Source: Paralvinella palmiformis
Lineage: Eukaryota > Annelida > Polychaeta > Terebellida > Alvinellidae
Length of the DNA: 64,000 nt
Assembly (NCBI GenBank): GCA_025642065.1
Contig: JAODUP010000012.1
Span: 2,284,501 to 2,348,500 of the forward strand
Direction: 5' to 3'
Below the pieces are notes generated by a model. The model did not search any database. It was not told where the DNA came from and saw only the letters and a program-made list of their open reading frames with translations. A program made the translations under genes and the position numbers. Numbering within the stretch: the first letter of the stretch is position 1; the number at the start of each line of letters is the position of its first letter. Below are positions 46,800 to 58,150 of the stretch, one piece after another.

Positions 46800-49700
46800 G
46801 GATCATCTGGTCATGCCAACGTCTAACCGAAGGCCATTAGCTAGTGAAAGTCTACGCTTATGGGGCCATTGATTAATGAAAACAAAGCGAGATGATGACG
46901 AAAGCTGCGTCCCTCAGACCACTACAGTGTCGGTGTCAGGTATCAAAGGTGTGGGCACGAGACCTTTAATGGAGGGAGGGTCGCTCGAGGTGGGATTTAC
47001 CCCGCCATTTGCCCAAGTTAGAGTCGCGTCGAAGGAGTCATAGCATCGACGTAGCTTCTGTTTGTTGTTCCCATGATTGTTTACATTTTAGGGTTTTTTC
47101 CCCTCTATTCTCGGCCACATGGAGCGTGGCGTGCTCCCATAAAACAGTGGATAATTAATGTCGATGGACTGCCAGCGGGTGTTAGTTAGAAGAGCCTTCT
47201 GAGCCACCTATTGTGTACATTCGGCATTATTTATAGCGCTAGCTCGCTAATGTTTCCGATTTTGTCCCTCATTAGGCGACGCTTAATGTCAGATACCTTC
47301 TGGCCCGGCTCCCGGAAGGCAGCTCTTTACCAACCGAGGCGCATCAATAGAATGATAACGAAGGTGATAGTTAGCATTTCTGCACGTCTAGCCAACCAAA
47401 TCATCGATTGGCAAACGGATCATTTGTGAAAATGGGCTCGTTCTCTGTTTGGCTGTCGTCGAGAATCGTTCGCAAACTTCAAGTAGCCGCATTTTAAACA
47501 TCTGTTAATTCGTAAACGATGTTGGAAACGACAGGGGGCTTGTTAGGGACGAAGTGCACGAACTCCCTTATGTTATGGTAATAGAGAAACCTTTTAGCCA
47601 CTCCCAGGATAGGAACTCTCTAATAACGAAGACTAGGCTTTTATGAGAGATCAAAGGGAGTATTAATTATGCCATATATCCGTAACGACTATTCATTATC
47701 AGTCAATACGACCCCTACTCCTCCCCCCCAAAAAGAGCGGGGAATCGAGTAGAAACAAATCGATAATTGCAAACTTTAAAAACCCTATTGCATTATTTGA
47801 TTTCTGTGACGAGTATATTTTTCGATTTTCGTTGGAGCATAAAATAACACAAAAAGTGGCCACATCGATGGTAATAGAAGGTTTCATCAGAACGTTTCAA
47901 ATAGATAGAACGTATAAGTTGAGAACACGAACTGTCCCGTTCAGGAAGCGACCAGTATTGTACCAGAATTGGAAAGGTCGCCCTAATTTGGTATGTTATC
48001 CATTAACTGTACTCGTGGGAAAAAATAAACATCGCAACTGATAGATGACGAGGGAGATGAATTACCAGACCAAGTTGTGAGCGCCGTCATTCCTCTACAA
48101 GTCTGCTAATGTGATGGATCCTGTTCGGCGACTGACACCAACTTATCTACCTTCTTGAACCCCCCCAAAAAACTCGTATCCGGTAATCCCTTGAAGCACA
48201 AATTGAGTAATACATACAACTTGTAACTCGAAGGCTAATCTTCGATATTTTTTTCAGAAAGGTACTGCTACGAATAAGGATATCTAATGGCGAATCGATT
48301 AAGCACGTGCATAATAGTACAAGGATGGTACTACGACGGAATGCTGCGTCATTGTGAATGATGTATATGCGACCATTTTGACATTATGTATCTCTTAATG
48401 GCGACGAGGTGGTAGTGGCTGTTCTTCAGCAAAAGCCCCATTCGATGACGGGCTAATATGTCCTAATTGTTCCTCGTCAGCCGTCATATTATTTCATTAA
48501 TAATCTTCCAAAAAAAGTACTTAATCAATTAACGAGATGAAAGAGAAGCGAACGGAGTTCCCAATAGAGATGCTTTTAAGTAATGATCATTGTCTCGATG
48601 ACAATCAAAATAAAATGACGCGCTTTACCGTGTGGCATGTTGAACATTAAGATGTTAGCCTTCACGTTAATCTCTGTCAGGTCGTCTACTCCGTTATCTG
48701 AATATTCCCTTTCCTATATAGATGCCTTATCGTTTACGTTATCTATCATTATCTAACGAAACACCGATCGAATTCCTTAATTAATTATTCCTTTTAAGGT
48801 TGTTCCTCAATTAATTATTAACGGACTCCATCACGTCTCCGATATCTGACCCCATTTTGATGTCACGTAGTAATGTATGTGTATAGAGTAAACAATTATA
48901 TCGTTATAGTAATGTTGGCCACTAAATAAATAAGAAATTGCTAAATTGTCACCATAATCATATATTACGTTACTTTTTAACGTCCCAATTAATTAATTAT
49001 CAGAGATACACCTTGATGAGTTTTCAATTATTCCATCTTAAGTAACAGTGACATGGAGTACAACTATATTTATTGCTACTAGTTGCCGTGCACCTATATA
49101 CTTTCCTAAAGCGATTTTAAATTTAAAAAAAATATTCACAATATCTCATCTTTCAGGTTATATCCTCCCCCCCTCATTCTCCTTTCGTCTCTCATCTATT
49201 TTCAAATTTTATTAGTGAAATGTTACAAATAATTGAAAGATACGAGATTTTACTTCATTGACCATCACTCTGGTGTCATCAATCACGTATAAATAGTATG
49301 GAAAATAACAACAACAACAACAACACTCTCTCATACACACATACACACGCATGCACGCACGCACGCACACACAGAGACAGACACAGAGACAGACATATGT
49401 ATTAGAAGAATCCACTTTCACATAGAAAGTAATAGAAATAAAGATTTGCTCTATTATCATTTTCACTCAGTGTTTATTTAAATTGATAAAAGGCTTTTCG
49501 TATCCCGTTTCAAAATTTTTAAGGTTCCCATGGAAACGAAGATTACAAAAAGAATATCCCATAAATGACGTCATTTAAAAAAATTCCAGAAGGGAAATGG
49601 TAGGGTGTAAAATCGGCAACATTTTATTATGGCGAGCGAAAATTGTTTACATGTCATCAGTGTTATATGGAAAATAGCTAAATATTATTACAATAAAGTG

Positions 49701-50050
49701 TTCGGGAAGAGAAGAATATGCGTGGAAAGGCACCGAATACATAAAGAGAACGAGACCAAGCGGGAGGTTTACAACTTCGGCTAAGGTCGTCTGTGTTCGT
49801 TGAGTTTCGTGAATATGGAAATCGATATAACACAAAGCTGTTTATCAAAACATAAATATTGATCGACAGAAAGTGGTCATATATTTTGACGATTTGGTGG
49901 ATAATTTGAACAAGTAGATTGCTGTACATGAAAGCTTCATATATTATATATAACCAGAAAATTGTACAGGAACGTCACGAGATTCACGCGCGATTGAACA
50001 TGACAATTTGACCCTCTAGATATCAAATATTTATATTTTTCTGTACTCGC
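46800..50050. promoter_or_regulatory. CpG-rich low-repeat region upstream of the neuropeptide gene
   Basis: Three kilobases before the signal-peptide exon are mostly free of microsatellites and SINEs. CpG-dense parts are at 46780-47520 and 48050-48560, with TTAATTAATTA homeobox-type blocks at 48776-48790 and 48987-48999. Such stretches commonly hold enhancers and the promoter; no TATA box or first exon can be fixed. A short CA array lies at 49333-49370. Confidence 0.35.
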
Positions 50051-50052
50051 AG

Positions 50053-50072
50053 GGTGTTTATAGACGGCCGCC
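50053..50072 (+). promoter_or_regulatory. 5' UTR part of the neuropeptide signal exon, preceded by a splice acceptor
   Basis: TTTTTCTGTACTCGCAG before 50053 is a good acceptor, implying that the signal-peptide exon is internal and that a non-coding first exon and promoter lie further upstream. GGCCGCC leads into the ATG. Confidence 0.5.
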
Positions 50073-50604
50073 ATGGCAAGGCTCGGTGATATACTAATGG
50101 TATGGTGTGCCATCCTTACCAATCATTGTCTGATGAGTGTCCTCGGTGTGGCAGAGGAACCAGGTACGTAGACTAACAGACCAGCACTGGACAGCCTTTG
50201 GTGATAGATTGTCCAGGTTCTATACTCTCGTAATTGATAATCTACCTACTTCTCCATCCTAACATTGACTGAACTGTGGACAAGTATTAAATAGAGATAG
50301 ATCTTTAGAATGTGTCCTTTGTGCTGAAATATAAGTACCAATTAGATAGATGAGGCGACGGTTTAACTCACTCACTCACTCACTCACTCACTCACTCACT
50401 CACTCACTCACTCACTCACTCACTCACTCACTCACTCACTCACTCACTCACTCACTCACTCACTCACTCACTCACTCACTCACTCACTCACTCACTCACT
50501 CACTCACTCACTCACTCACTCACTCACTCACTCACTCACTCACTCACTCACTCACTCACTCACTCACTCACTCACTCACTCACTCACTCACTCACACGCA
50601 GATC

Positions 50605-50702
<98 letters not shown>

Positions 50703-50756
50703 TATTAGCAGCGTGTTTGTGTATATGTGTGCTTGTTATGTATATGTTATAAAGCT

Positions 50757-50819
<63 letters not shown>

Positions 50820-51435
50820 CAGTCAGAATCCGTTAATCCGGACATTATTTATCTGACAAATCTTGCCATGAAACCTGAAGGAACCTAAGTTTAGGTTCAT
50901 TTCTGTTTCGATATGAATTCGCTTTCTCAGATGATCAATTTCGCTAAAATTATTTCTGGGCAGCACCCGTTTGTTTCTAGGATTGTCTGGACTACCTTCA
51001 CTGTTTCGGCCTTGTTTATTTGTAAATGCCCCCAAACAAGCGATTTGTTCGGATTTGAGTTCGAAGGTTTCATAGGCTGCCTAGTGGCTTCGATTTACAA
51101 AATGCGGTCTTTCATACTAGACTGTAGACTGTCACGTAGTGGACTGTGGTGCAAAAAAGAAATATGGCTTCATGGACCTCTTTTACTTGTAGATTAGTAA
51201 TTGTAAGTAGGCTCCAGCGCGTAAAAGGCAGTGTGTGTTCCGGTTTATACGAGTGATGGTTTAGTCAGAAACAAGAATAGGTCAGAAACCGAACGGACGA
51301 GTATGACGAATTCGTTGCTAAAACAAAATCCGACCTGGGGAATACCATGAACGGAATGTTGTGTGATCACGGTGACGACACAGCACGGTGTTCCCACTGT
51401 GACACATTTTCCCTTAGTGTGCCTAACCCGTTGAC

Positions 51436-51469
<34 letters not shown>

Positions 51470-51629
51470 TTTAAGCTGAGGGTATGCCTAGCACATTGAT
51501 AACTGAAACAAAATGTCTATATCTAGTTAATAACATATCACTGTATACGTTTCGTTCTTCCTGCGTAATAATTGTACTCGTCCGCAGGATGACTCGCCTC
51601 GGGCGAACGACTAGCGTTATTTTCGAATG

Positions 51630-51668
<39 letters not shown>

Positions 51669-54224
51669 TACTTATTTTCATTATCAACGATCATTGTGTT
51701 ATGTCTGTAACTACACTGAACATTGTACACGGGTCTCATTTGTTTACCTTGACAACGTCGTTGTCGTTGCCCCACTACGCTATAAACCGATGATTATGGC
51801 CATTGGAAGGTGTAACGTGATTAACTGGGGACATCATCACGACATGCCCTCGTGTATAATTATGTTGTGGCATAAATGCTTCTTAACAGATAATATCTCC
51901 TAAGGGAGGCATCGAAGGAATGACTTCTCTAGCCTTTGTTCCCTTGATGACAATTGCCGTGCCACCCTCGTTGTCTATTCTCCTTCAGCCGACGGTGACA
52001 TTATTGGACCATCTTCACCTTATAGCTGGTAGGACTAATTATCAAACATTTCCCAGCCGAGGTTCTGAAGTGCGCCTGCGCGATGGATGGCTCGTGTTAT
52101 GTAACCGGAGAGATGCTGGCAAAAGAGCACTTCAAGGCGAATGTAAACCGGGCAGGAGACCGAGACATATGTAACGAAATGACGTCTAATTGTCGACATC
52201 AATAACAACCGCTGCTACTACGGGTATCAAATTTTGAAACAGCGCCATCACTCCGACAGCGTCATCTTTCTTATTGTCACTGATGTCATTGCCGCAATCA
52301 TCTTATACCGAATGAAACACAGGCTAAAGTGCGCAGAAGATCAAAGGATGATGGATTTATCATTGTTCGAATGTCCAATAGTTATAACCATTGTACCATT
52401 ATGTCATTGTCTTCTGGCTTTCACACTGATGGACGACACTTCGGTGTTTTAATTCGGATTTCTTTTATTTGCGTAAGCCTGGCTAAGACATGAATAGTTC
52501 GATATTAGACAATTAGACAATTAGGCATTAGCCTTTTGACAATATGAAATACATTGATTGGCAATATTTAAGCTGTGGTCTCACAACAAGTTTGTGACAT
52601 ATCACTGCCAGAACAGCGACGAAGCAACTAGGAAAGCTGCAACATATGATTAATCCTTTATCGTCGCCTCTCCACGAGGCGATTTGCCTTTCATATAAGC
52701 ACGACTCAGCCGTTATACAAATAGTTTGTATCCAGACGGAGGTTTCGTGGTATTACTAAATGCCATTTCGACCTGTCACTGTTGGACACTCCTGTGTCAA
52801 GACACGCGTCCTTAGCGAGTAGTACGTGTTAGTCTCTAGAAGAGGTTATAAGAATGGCCACATGAGGGCGCTTATTCGTTCTAAGTTCACCACCTCTTTA
52901 AAAAGGTTCCACGTCACTGATGGCTGGCTTAGAAATTTCTGCTTTGTTTAATTATTATGCACACGACTTGAGTGGCCAGTATCACGGTCTCGTCTTGACA
53001 CTTCTGACGTTTAAATGGAGATTACACTTGGAATGTGTCAATCAATCATCGGTCGGTATTAAACATTCTGAGATATATTTAGACACCGTAGGCTAACATC
53101 TTGGCCAACATCCTTTTTTTGTTTGAAGCTTGACAGCATTGCTCTGATGATTTACTAAAACGAGTTCCATCGTGCTTTACTGTACACTTTTATCAATTAG
53201 CAACAGAATATGAACGTTGCTATTTGACGGCCACATATTGAGTTGAGCAACCTGCAAACGCAAAGTGGAAGATGCGCCGAAGTGGAAGATGAAACAGTCT
53301 TCAGACATAACCCGGGGCTTTAATTTGAGTACAGGTGCTAAACGCCTGTGGTCAACTTCGCCAGCGATTAGGCCACAGAAAGGCATTTATCAGCTAGCTC
53401 CATGTAAAGCTACATATTTTGTTGTGGACTGTTTCGAGCGACAGGCAGTTGTAGTTGGGTGCTAATATTAAACGATAATCCCCATACTATTGGTTCCGAT
53501 GAAACGAAATGTTCTTTATAATAAATCTCATTTGATACATTTATTATGTATAACTAAAATATCCGCTTAAAAGCCATTGGTAATGTTCCATAAAATCCGT
53601 CTGCTGCAGTCTTGCTTTAACAATAGATTCATCTCACTTGTACCAAATGATATCAATCTGATAATTAAGTTGAATTGTTCAGAACATGGCGATTTATTAC
53701 ATTTATTATGTGGAAGAAGATAATATATATTGAAGACTTCTGTTGGCATGAAGACTTGATGATATAACTAAGAATTGAATAAAGCTAAATTATAGTGCGT
53801 ACTGATCAGCGAGAAGAATTGTTAAAACGCTTCTCTAATTAATATTAAAATCATGACAGATAGAAATGGATGGTCGCATTCATGATCCCTACAAGGGACA
53901 CCAAAAAAGGGAGAAAAATAAGTTTTTATAAATATTCCAAGATATCATCATAGATAGCAGAAACTGACAGGATGACATATAATGGGTATTACCTGTCTGA
54001 AAGCCATACGGTTAATAACTAGATTTAAGAGAATTAATTAAAGCACCCCTGTTCCTATGCGCTCGCTGGCACTCACACACGCACTCACGCACACAGGCAA
54101 ACACACACACACGCACACCCACCCACACACACGCACGCACACGCAAGTACGTACGTACGCATACATATATATACACAGATACATACACACACCGACACAC
54201 ACACACACACACACACACCGCGCG

Positions 54225-54285
<61 letters not shown>

Positions 54286-55079
54286 ATATATATATAAATC
54301 CAACAAAAACTAAATATATCGTTATTAGACCCCATCAACAACAATCCAATTTCACAGGGCTAAACGTTGCAGTTAATAATAATACATTAAAAAGAATAGG
54401 GAACGATTGCGAAGTAAAGTCACTAAAATTCCCGGGCATCTTCATAGATGAACATCTTAGAAATATCATATCGCCCATGTTAACAAGCGAATATCGAGCG
54501 CCTTGTTGTCAATGGATCAAGTAAAAACCATATTATCAAAGGACTGCTAGAGAACTCTGTATTTTTCACTGGAACATTCTCATATATGTTATGGAATAGT
54601 GGCATGGGGAAATTGTAAGGTCAAAACATTATACCGTACAGCGTTACTTCAGAAACGTGCAATTAGCCCACAAATAATGCAAAATTCAACAGGCATAAAG
54701 TATTATGAAAATAACTGATCAATATATATTTCAATCAACATTATTTGCATTTGACTTCACCATAAAATATGTTCCCTACTCATTTCAGCAAATGTTCAGA
54801 TTTAATAGTGTCATTCCCAACTCGCGAGCAACTAGGCAATCATGTGTCTTGTATGAAACCAGGTGCACAACCCATTTTATAAATAAAGTGCCTCTGTATG
54901 CTATTCTCAAAATATGGAACAAATTTAGTTCTTATCAAAGCCAAGTAACATGCAGCAACTCTATTTGTCCAGATTGTTTTCCTCAAGATAGTCAAGCTTG
55001 AGAAAAGTACAACTTAGCACTATTTCTTGCCTGTCCTGTTATTTTCTGTAATTTATTATGTTTTGGATCCTGTTAAAAC

Positions 55080-55170
<91 letters not shown>

Positions 55171-55322
55171 TAATATTTGTTTCTTTTTATGTCCGCGTTG
55201 CTGGCTGATGGTGATACACGCTCACACAGAACCTCACTATTATGTATTATGGGGTAGTGTGAAGACAGCTTCATAGCTACACTGGTACACCAGCATTCCA
55301 CATATGTATTACAATACATTTA

Positions 55323-55399
<77 letters not shown>

Positions 55400-57063
55400 C
55401 CTGTATGTGGGAGTTGGAAATACAGTTCTATCTATTATATCTATCAAACATACGAGAATTAAATCAGCATTAAATGGCTGAAATTATTAATATATCCTTA
55501 AGATCATGAATATATCTACGTATATCTGTGATTATCCGGATATTTGTTTGAGGAGTTGAGAAATGGAAATGTGTGTGTGTGTGTTCTTAGTTATTATTTA
55601 TATTAAGCCTTGTCTATTTTTGTAGTGCACGCGAAAACGTTTGAATACTTTCATTTTCAGGGGACATATAATTATTATCTAACAGTTGGGCCATAAAATG
55701 TTAATAACGAATTATTTTGTCTTATTGACTAGAGATAAATGTCCTACGCCGGTTTAAATCTGGCCACATCTCACTAAACAGAAGATATTAACCGTAACTG
55801 CTTAAAATTTCGCTTTATACATCTACATAATTATCATTTTAATCTTCAGTCGATGTTCGAGTGTCGCCATACGAAGATCAGATGACGAGTCCCGGAGAGG
55901 AAAAGGGTGCCTTAGACTGGAACACGCATCAGTGGGATGGTCTGGATTCGGATGATGTTGTTTCTGGTGGAGAAACAAGAGAGAAGAAGCCATTCGGGAG
56001 TCTACTGAACCTGGGTCGACCTGTTGCCCAGTTTGACACCGATGAAGAGGAAAGCCTTGGCAAGAGGCCCTTTGGGCCACTCTACGACGACAAAAGGTCG
56101 AGAACGTTCTCCTTCGGCAAAAGGGCAGATATTCAGGCAGATGACAGCCAATTTGTTGACCCACATGATAATTCGAGATACGCCAAGAGGCGTCTGGTGC
56201 AGTTCGGCAAGAGACCTTTCGGAGGAAATGTCCACAACTGGGGAGGAAGCTTCGACGACGAAGGTTTAGATCACAAGAACCCGACCAACCTGCACAATAA
56301 AAGGAAGTTCATGTTCGGCAAACGAACTAATTTGGATGAGAAGAGAAAGTTCATGTTTGGAAAGCGCGAAGAAAACGAGTTGGAAGAGGATAAGAGACGA
56401 TTCTTGTTCGGCAAACGAGAGGACGAGGAGAAGAGAAAGTTCATGTTCGGCAAAAGGGATGACAAAGATGAAGAGAAAAGACGGTTCATGTTCGGCAAAA
56501 GAGAGGACGCAGATGAAGAGAAAAGACGGTTCATGTTCGGCAAAAGAGAGGACGCAGATGAAGAAAAAAGACGGTTCATGTTCGGCAAAAGAGAGGACGC
56601 AGATGAAGAGAAAAGACGGTTCATGTTCGGCAAAAGAGAGGACGCAGATGAAGAAAAAAGACGGTTCATGTTCGGGAAGCGAGAAGATGGCGACGAAAAA
56701 CGGAAGTTCATGTTCGGCAAAAGGGAGGCTGCTGACGAAGAAAACAGACGAATATTATTCGGAAAAGGGGTAGGCGATGATGAGGAAAAGCGGAAGTTCA
56801 TGTTCGGAAAGAGGGAAAACGGAGAAATCTATGCAAGAAAATTCATGTTCGGCAAAAGGCAAAACGGCGACGAAAAGCGAAAGTTCATGTTCGGCAAAAG
56901 GAAGGACGATAACAGCGTAAAAAGGAAGTTTATGTTCGGTAAAAGGGAGGACGAAGAGAAGAGGAAGTTCATGTTCGGCAAAAGGCAAGGCAGTCAGCAA
57001 CAGAAGAAGAAGTTCATGTTTGGAAAGCGATTCGACGATGATGAGCAAAGCCATGAGAATTAA
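50073..57063 (+). CDS. Neuropeptide precursor yielding multiple FMFamide-type peptides
   Basis: Two coding exons, 50073-50163 and 55850-57063 (phase 1 on both sides; donor CAG|GTACGT, acceptor ATCTTCAG); 1305 nt, 434 aa. The ATG sits in a full Kozak context (GCCGCCATGG) and opens a signal peptide (MARLGDILMVWCAIL...SVLGVA|EE). The propeptide (about 33-180) holds KPFGSLLNLGR, RPFGPLYDD, SRTFSFGKR, RLVQFGKR and RPFGGNVHNW between dibasic sites. The array (about 183-421) has 15 FMFGKR units, 10 preceded by Lys and 5 by Arg, one RFLFGKR and one decayed ILFGKG. Dibasic cleavage with Gly amidation would give KFMFamide, RFMFamide, or FMFamide if KRK/KRR are fully trimmed. Acidic spacers (EDADEE) separate units. 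It lacks the RFamide end of FMRFamide. I cannot assign it to a named family; a relation to short FxFamide/FFamide peptides is only a guess. Confidence 0.88.
50370..50594. repeat. (ACTC)n tetranucleotide array
   Basis: About 56 uninterrupted ACTC units in intron 1 of the neuropeptide gene, one of the longest perfect arrays in the window. Confidence 0.98.
50607..50818. repeat. (GA)n and (TA)n arrays
   Basis: GA at 50607-50700 and TA at 50758-50818, following the ACTC array in the same intron. Confidence 0.95.
50819..54050. other. Neuropeptide intron 1, non-coding
   Basis: Contains AAT (51438-51468) and TA (51632-51667) arrays and CpG-rich patches at 51900-52260 and 52640-52900. No intervening exon with a convincing frame was seen; since the flanking exon phases fit directly, none is required. 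Confidence 0.5.
54060..54297. repeat. CA, CG and TA microsatellite cluster
   Basis: CG-interrupted CA to 54222, CGCGCGCG, then TA to about 54296. Confidence 0.9.
54298..55005 (+). mobile_element. LINE reverse transcriptase C-terminal fragment (decayed)
   Basis: Plus-strand translation gives NPTKTKYIVIRPHQQQSN, LKRIGNDCEVKSLKFPGIFI then DEHL, and after frameshifts YIFQSTLFAFDFTIKYVPYS, FNSVIPNSRATRQSCVLYET then R, and LKIWNKF. The order NPxKTK...K-FLGIxIDEHL...ARxTRQ...P-LYxxP-IWN is that of C-terminal regions of Jockey/CR1-type polymerases in marine invertebrates. Inserted in the neuropeptide intron in the sense direction. Confidence 0.8.
55081..55168. repeat. (CT)n then (TA)n
   Basis: CT at 55081-55131 and TA to 55168. 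Another TA run lies at 55326-55398. Both are in the neuropeptide intron. Confidence 0.95.
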
Positions 57064-57187
57064 GACGTTAAGGAAACATCACCGGGACATGGTTATATAG
57101 AATTAGGTTATATCTAACCGAGACGGTGATGATCTAAATGAAGAAGCCCATGTACCGAATTAATGAATTTGCTCGAAGAGATAAACA

Positions 57188-57223
57188 AATAAAGTATACG
57201 TTACGCGTAGTTGTTGCAATAAA
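57188..57223 (+). terminator. Polyadenylation signals of the neuropeptide gene
   Basis: AATAAA at 57188-57193 and 57218-57223, 125-160 bases after the stop codon; a third at 57377-57382. They support 55850 onward being the last exon. Confidence 0.6.
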
Positions 57224-57399
57224 TTCTAATGAGCCTTTGATGTAGTAAGATCTTCTGTATCATACGCCTTAATTTCGTCCATGAAGAGCCGGATATGTTT
57301 ATGTTAGTTTATAGTAACAGATAACTGATGCGCTGCATTAAATCTTTTGACACTATGTACAATAACATGAGGATGAAATAAAGAAGTAAAGTGGATATA

Positions 57400-58150
57400 T
57401 TTTTAAACGAATCCATATCTCTGTGTGTTTCGACTAAAATATGTGGCACCAAAGAGATACGCAATGAAGGCCATCCGGATTTTTATGGAACCAAATAGCC
57501 AACCAGACAGAGGTCGTTGACCGATGTCCGGTAATTTTAATGATCGTTCTTCGGAGTGGCGGCTTGCCTGGTTTCCGGTTCGACTAGGCGTCCGGGGCTC
57601 TTTCCGTGTGTCCCACTTCCTTCCCGTTCCCGTTCTAGCCGCGCTCCGAACAAACCATCTAATCTCCCATTTGATGTTTACGACCAAAATCAACGAAGGG
57701 TCGTGATCACTGGACCGTTGAGCGAGGGTCGTCCTGTTAGATATTTGGCTGATGTAGCAATTCATTGGCGAGTTAGACTCTCAGGAACCAGGTCTTGCAT
57801 GTAGAGTTCCGATTATTAGGTTCTTTTGTAGCAAAGAAAGGTTAATCAACGCGTGTAATCGGCCGAGAGATGGCCAACGCGAGTACATTACATACGAGCA
57901 GTTCCATTAATTAGCATCCGTATAACTCGGTAAGTCCCGTTAGCTAGCTTCCCGTAACTGGTTACGCCAATCCGGATCAGACCAACTCTGAAATGAACAA
58001 CGATTAAATCCATGCCTCGATAGACTTTATTCGACTGAGACTGGACCGAAACGCCAACCAACACCCAATCCGCGATAATATTCCACCGGAAACAGGCCTA
58101 TTTATATTCGCGTTAACCGGACAAATAAAAAAAATCTACTTGAAAAGAAA
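57400..58150. promoter_or_regulatory. CpG-rich low-repeat island downstream of the neuropeptide gene
   Basis: GC- and CpG-rich (CGACTAGGCGTCCGGGGCTC, CGTTCTAGCCGCGCTCCG) without repeats. Open frames occur on both strands (up to 120 codons on minus at 57403-57765), but none has a recognised motif. Confidence 0.3.

Noticed and set aside
50350..50856. 168-codon frame with SLTH and RE repeats
   Set aside because: Runs through ACTC, GA and TA arrays; a repeat artefact in the neuropeptide intron.
56336..56773. Plus-strand overlapping frame (145 codons) with repeated GSCSAKERT
   Set aside because: A shifted reading of the same tandem units; it stays open only because the units are a multiple of three.
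56271..56801. Long minus-strand open frame (176 codons) opposite the FMFamide array
   Set aside because: It is the antisense of the repeated 45-base units; its repetitive Ser/Phe product has no start context, and the plus-strand frame has clear prohormone logic.
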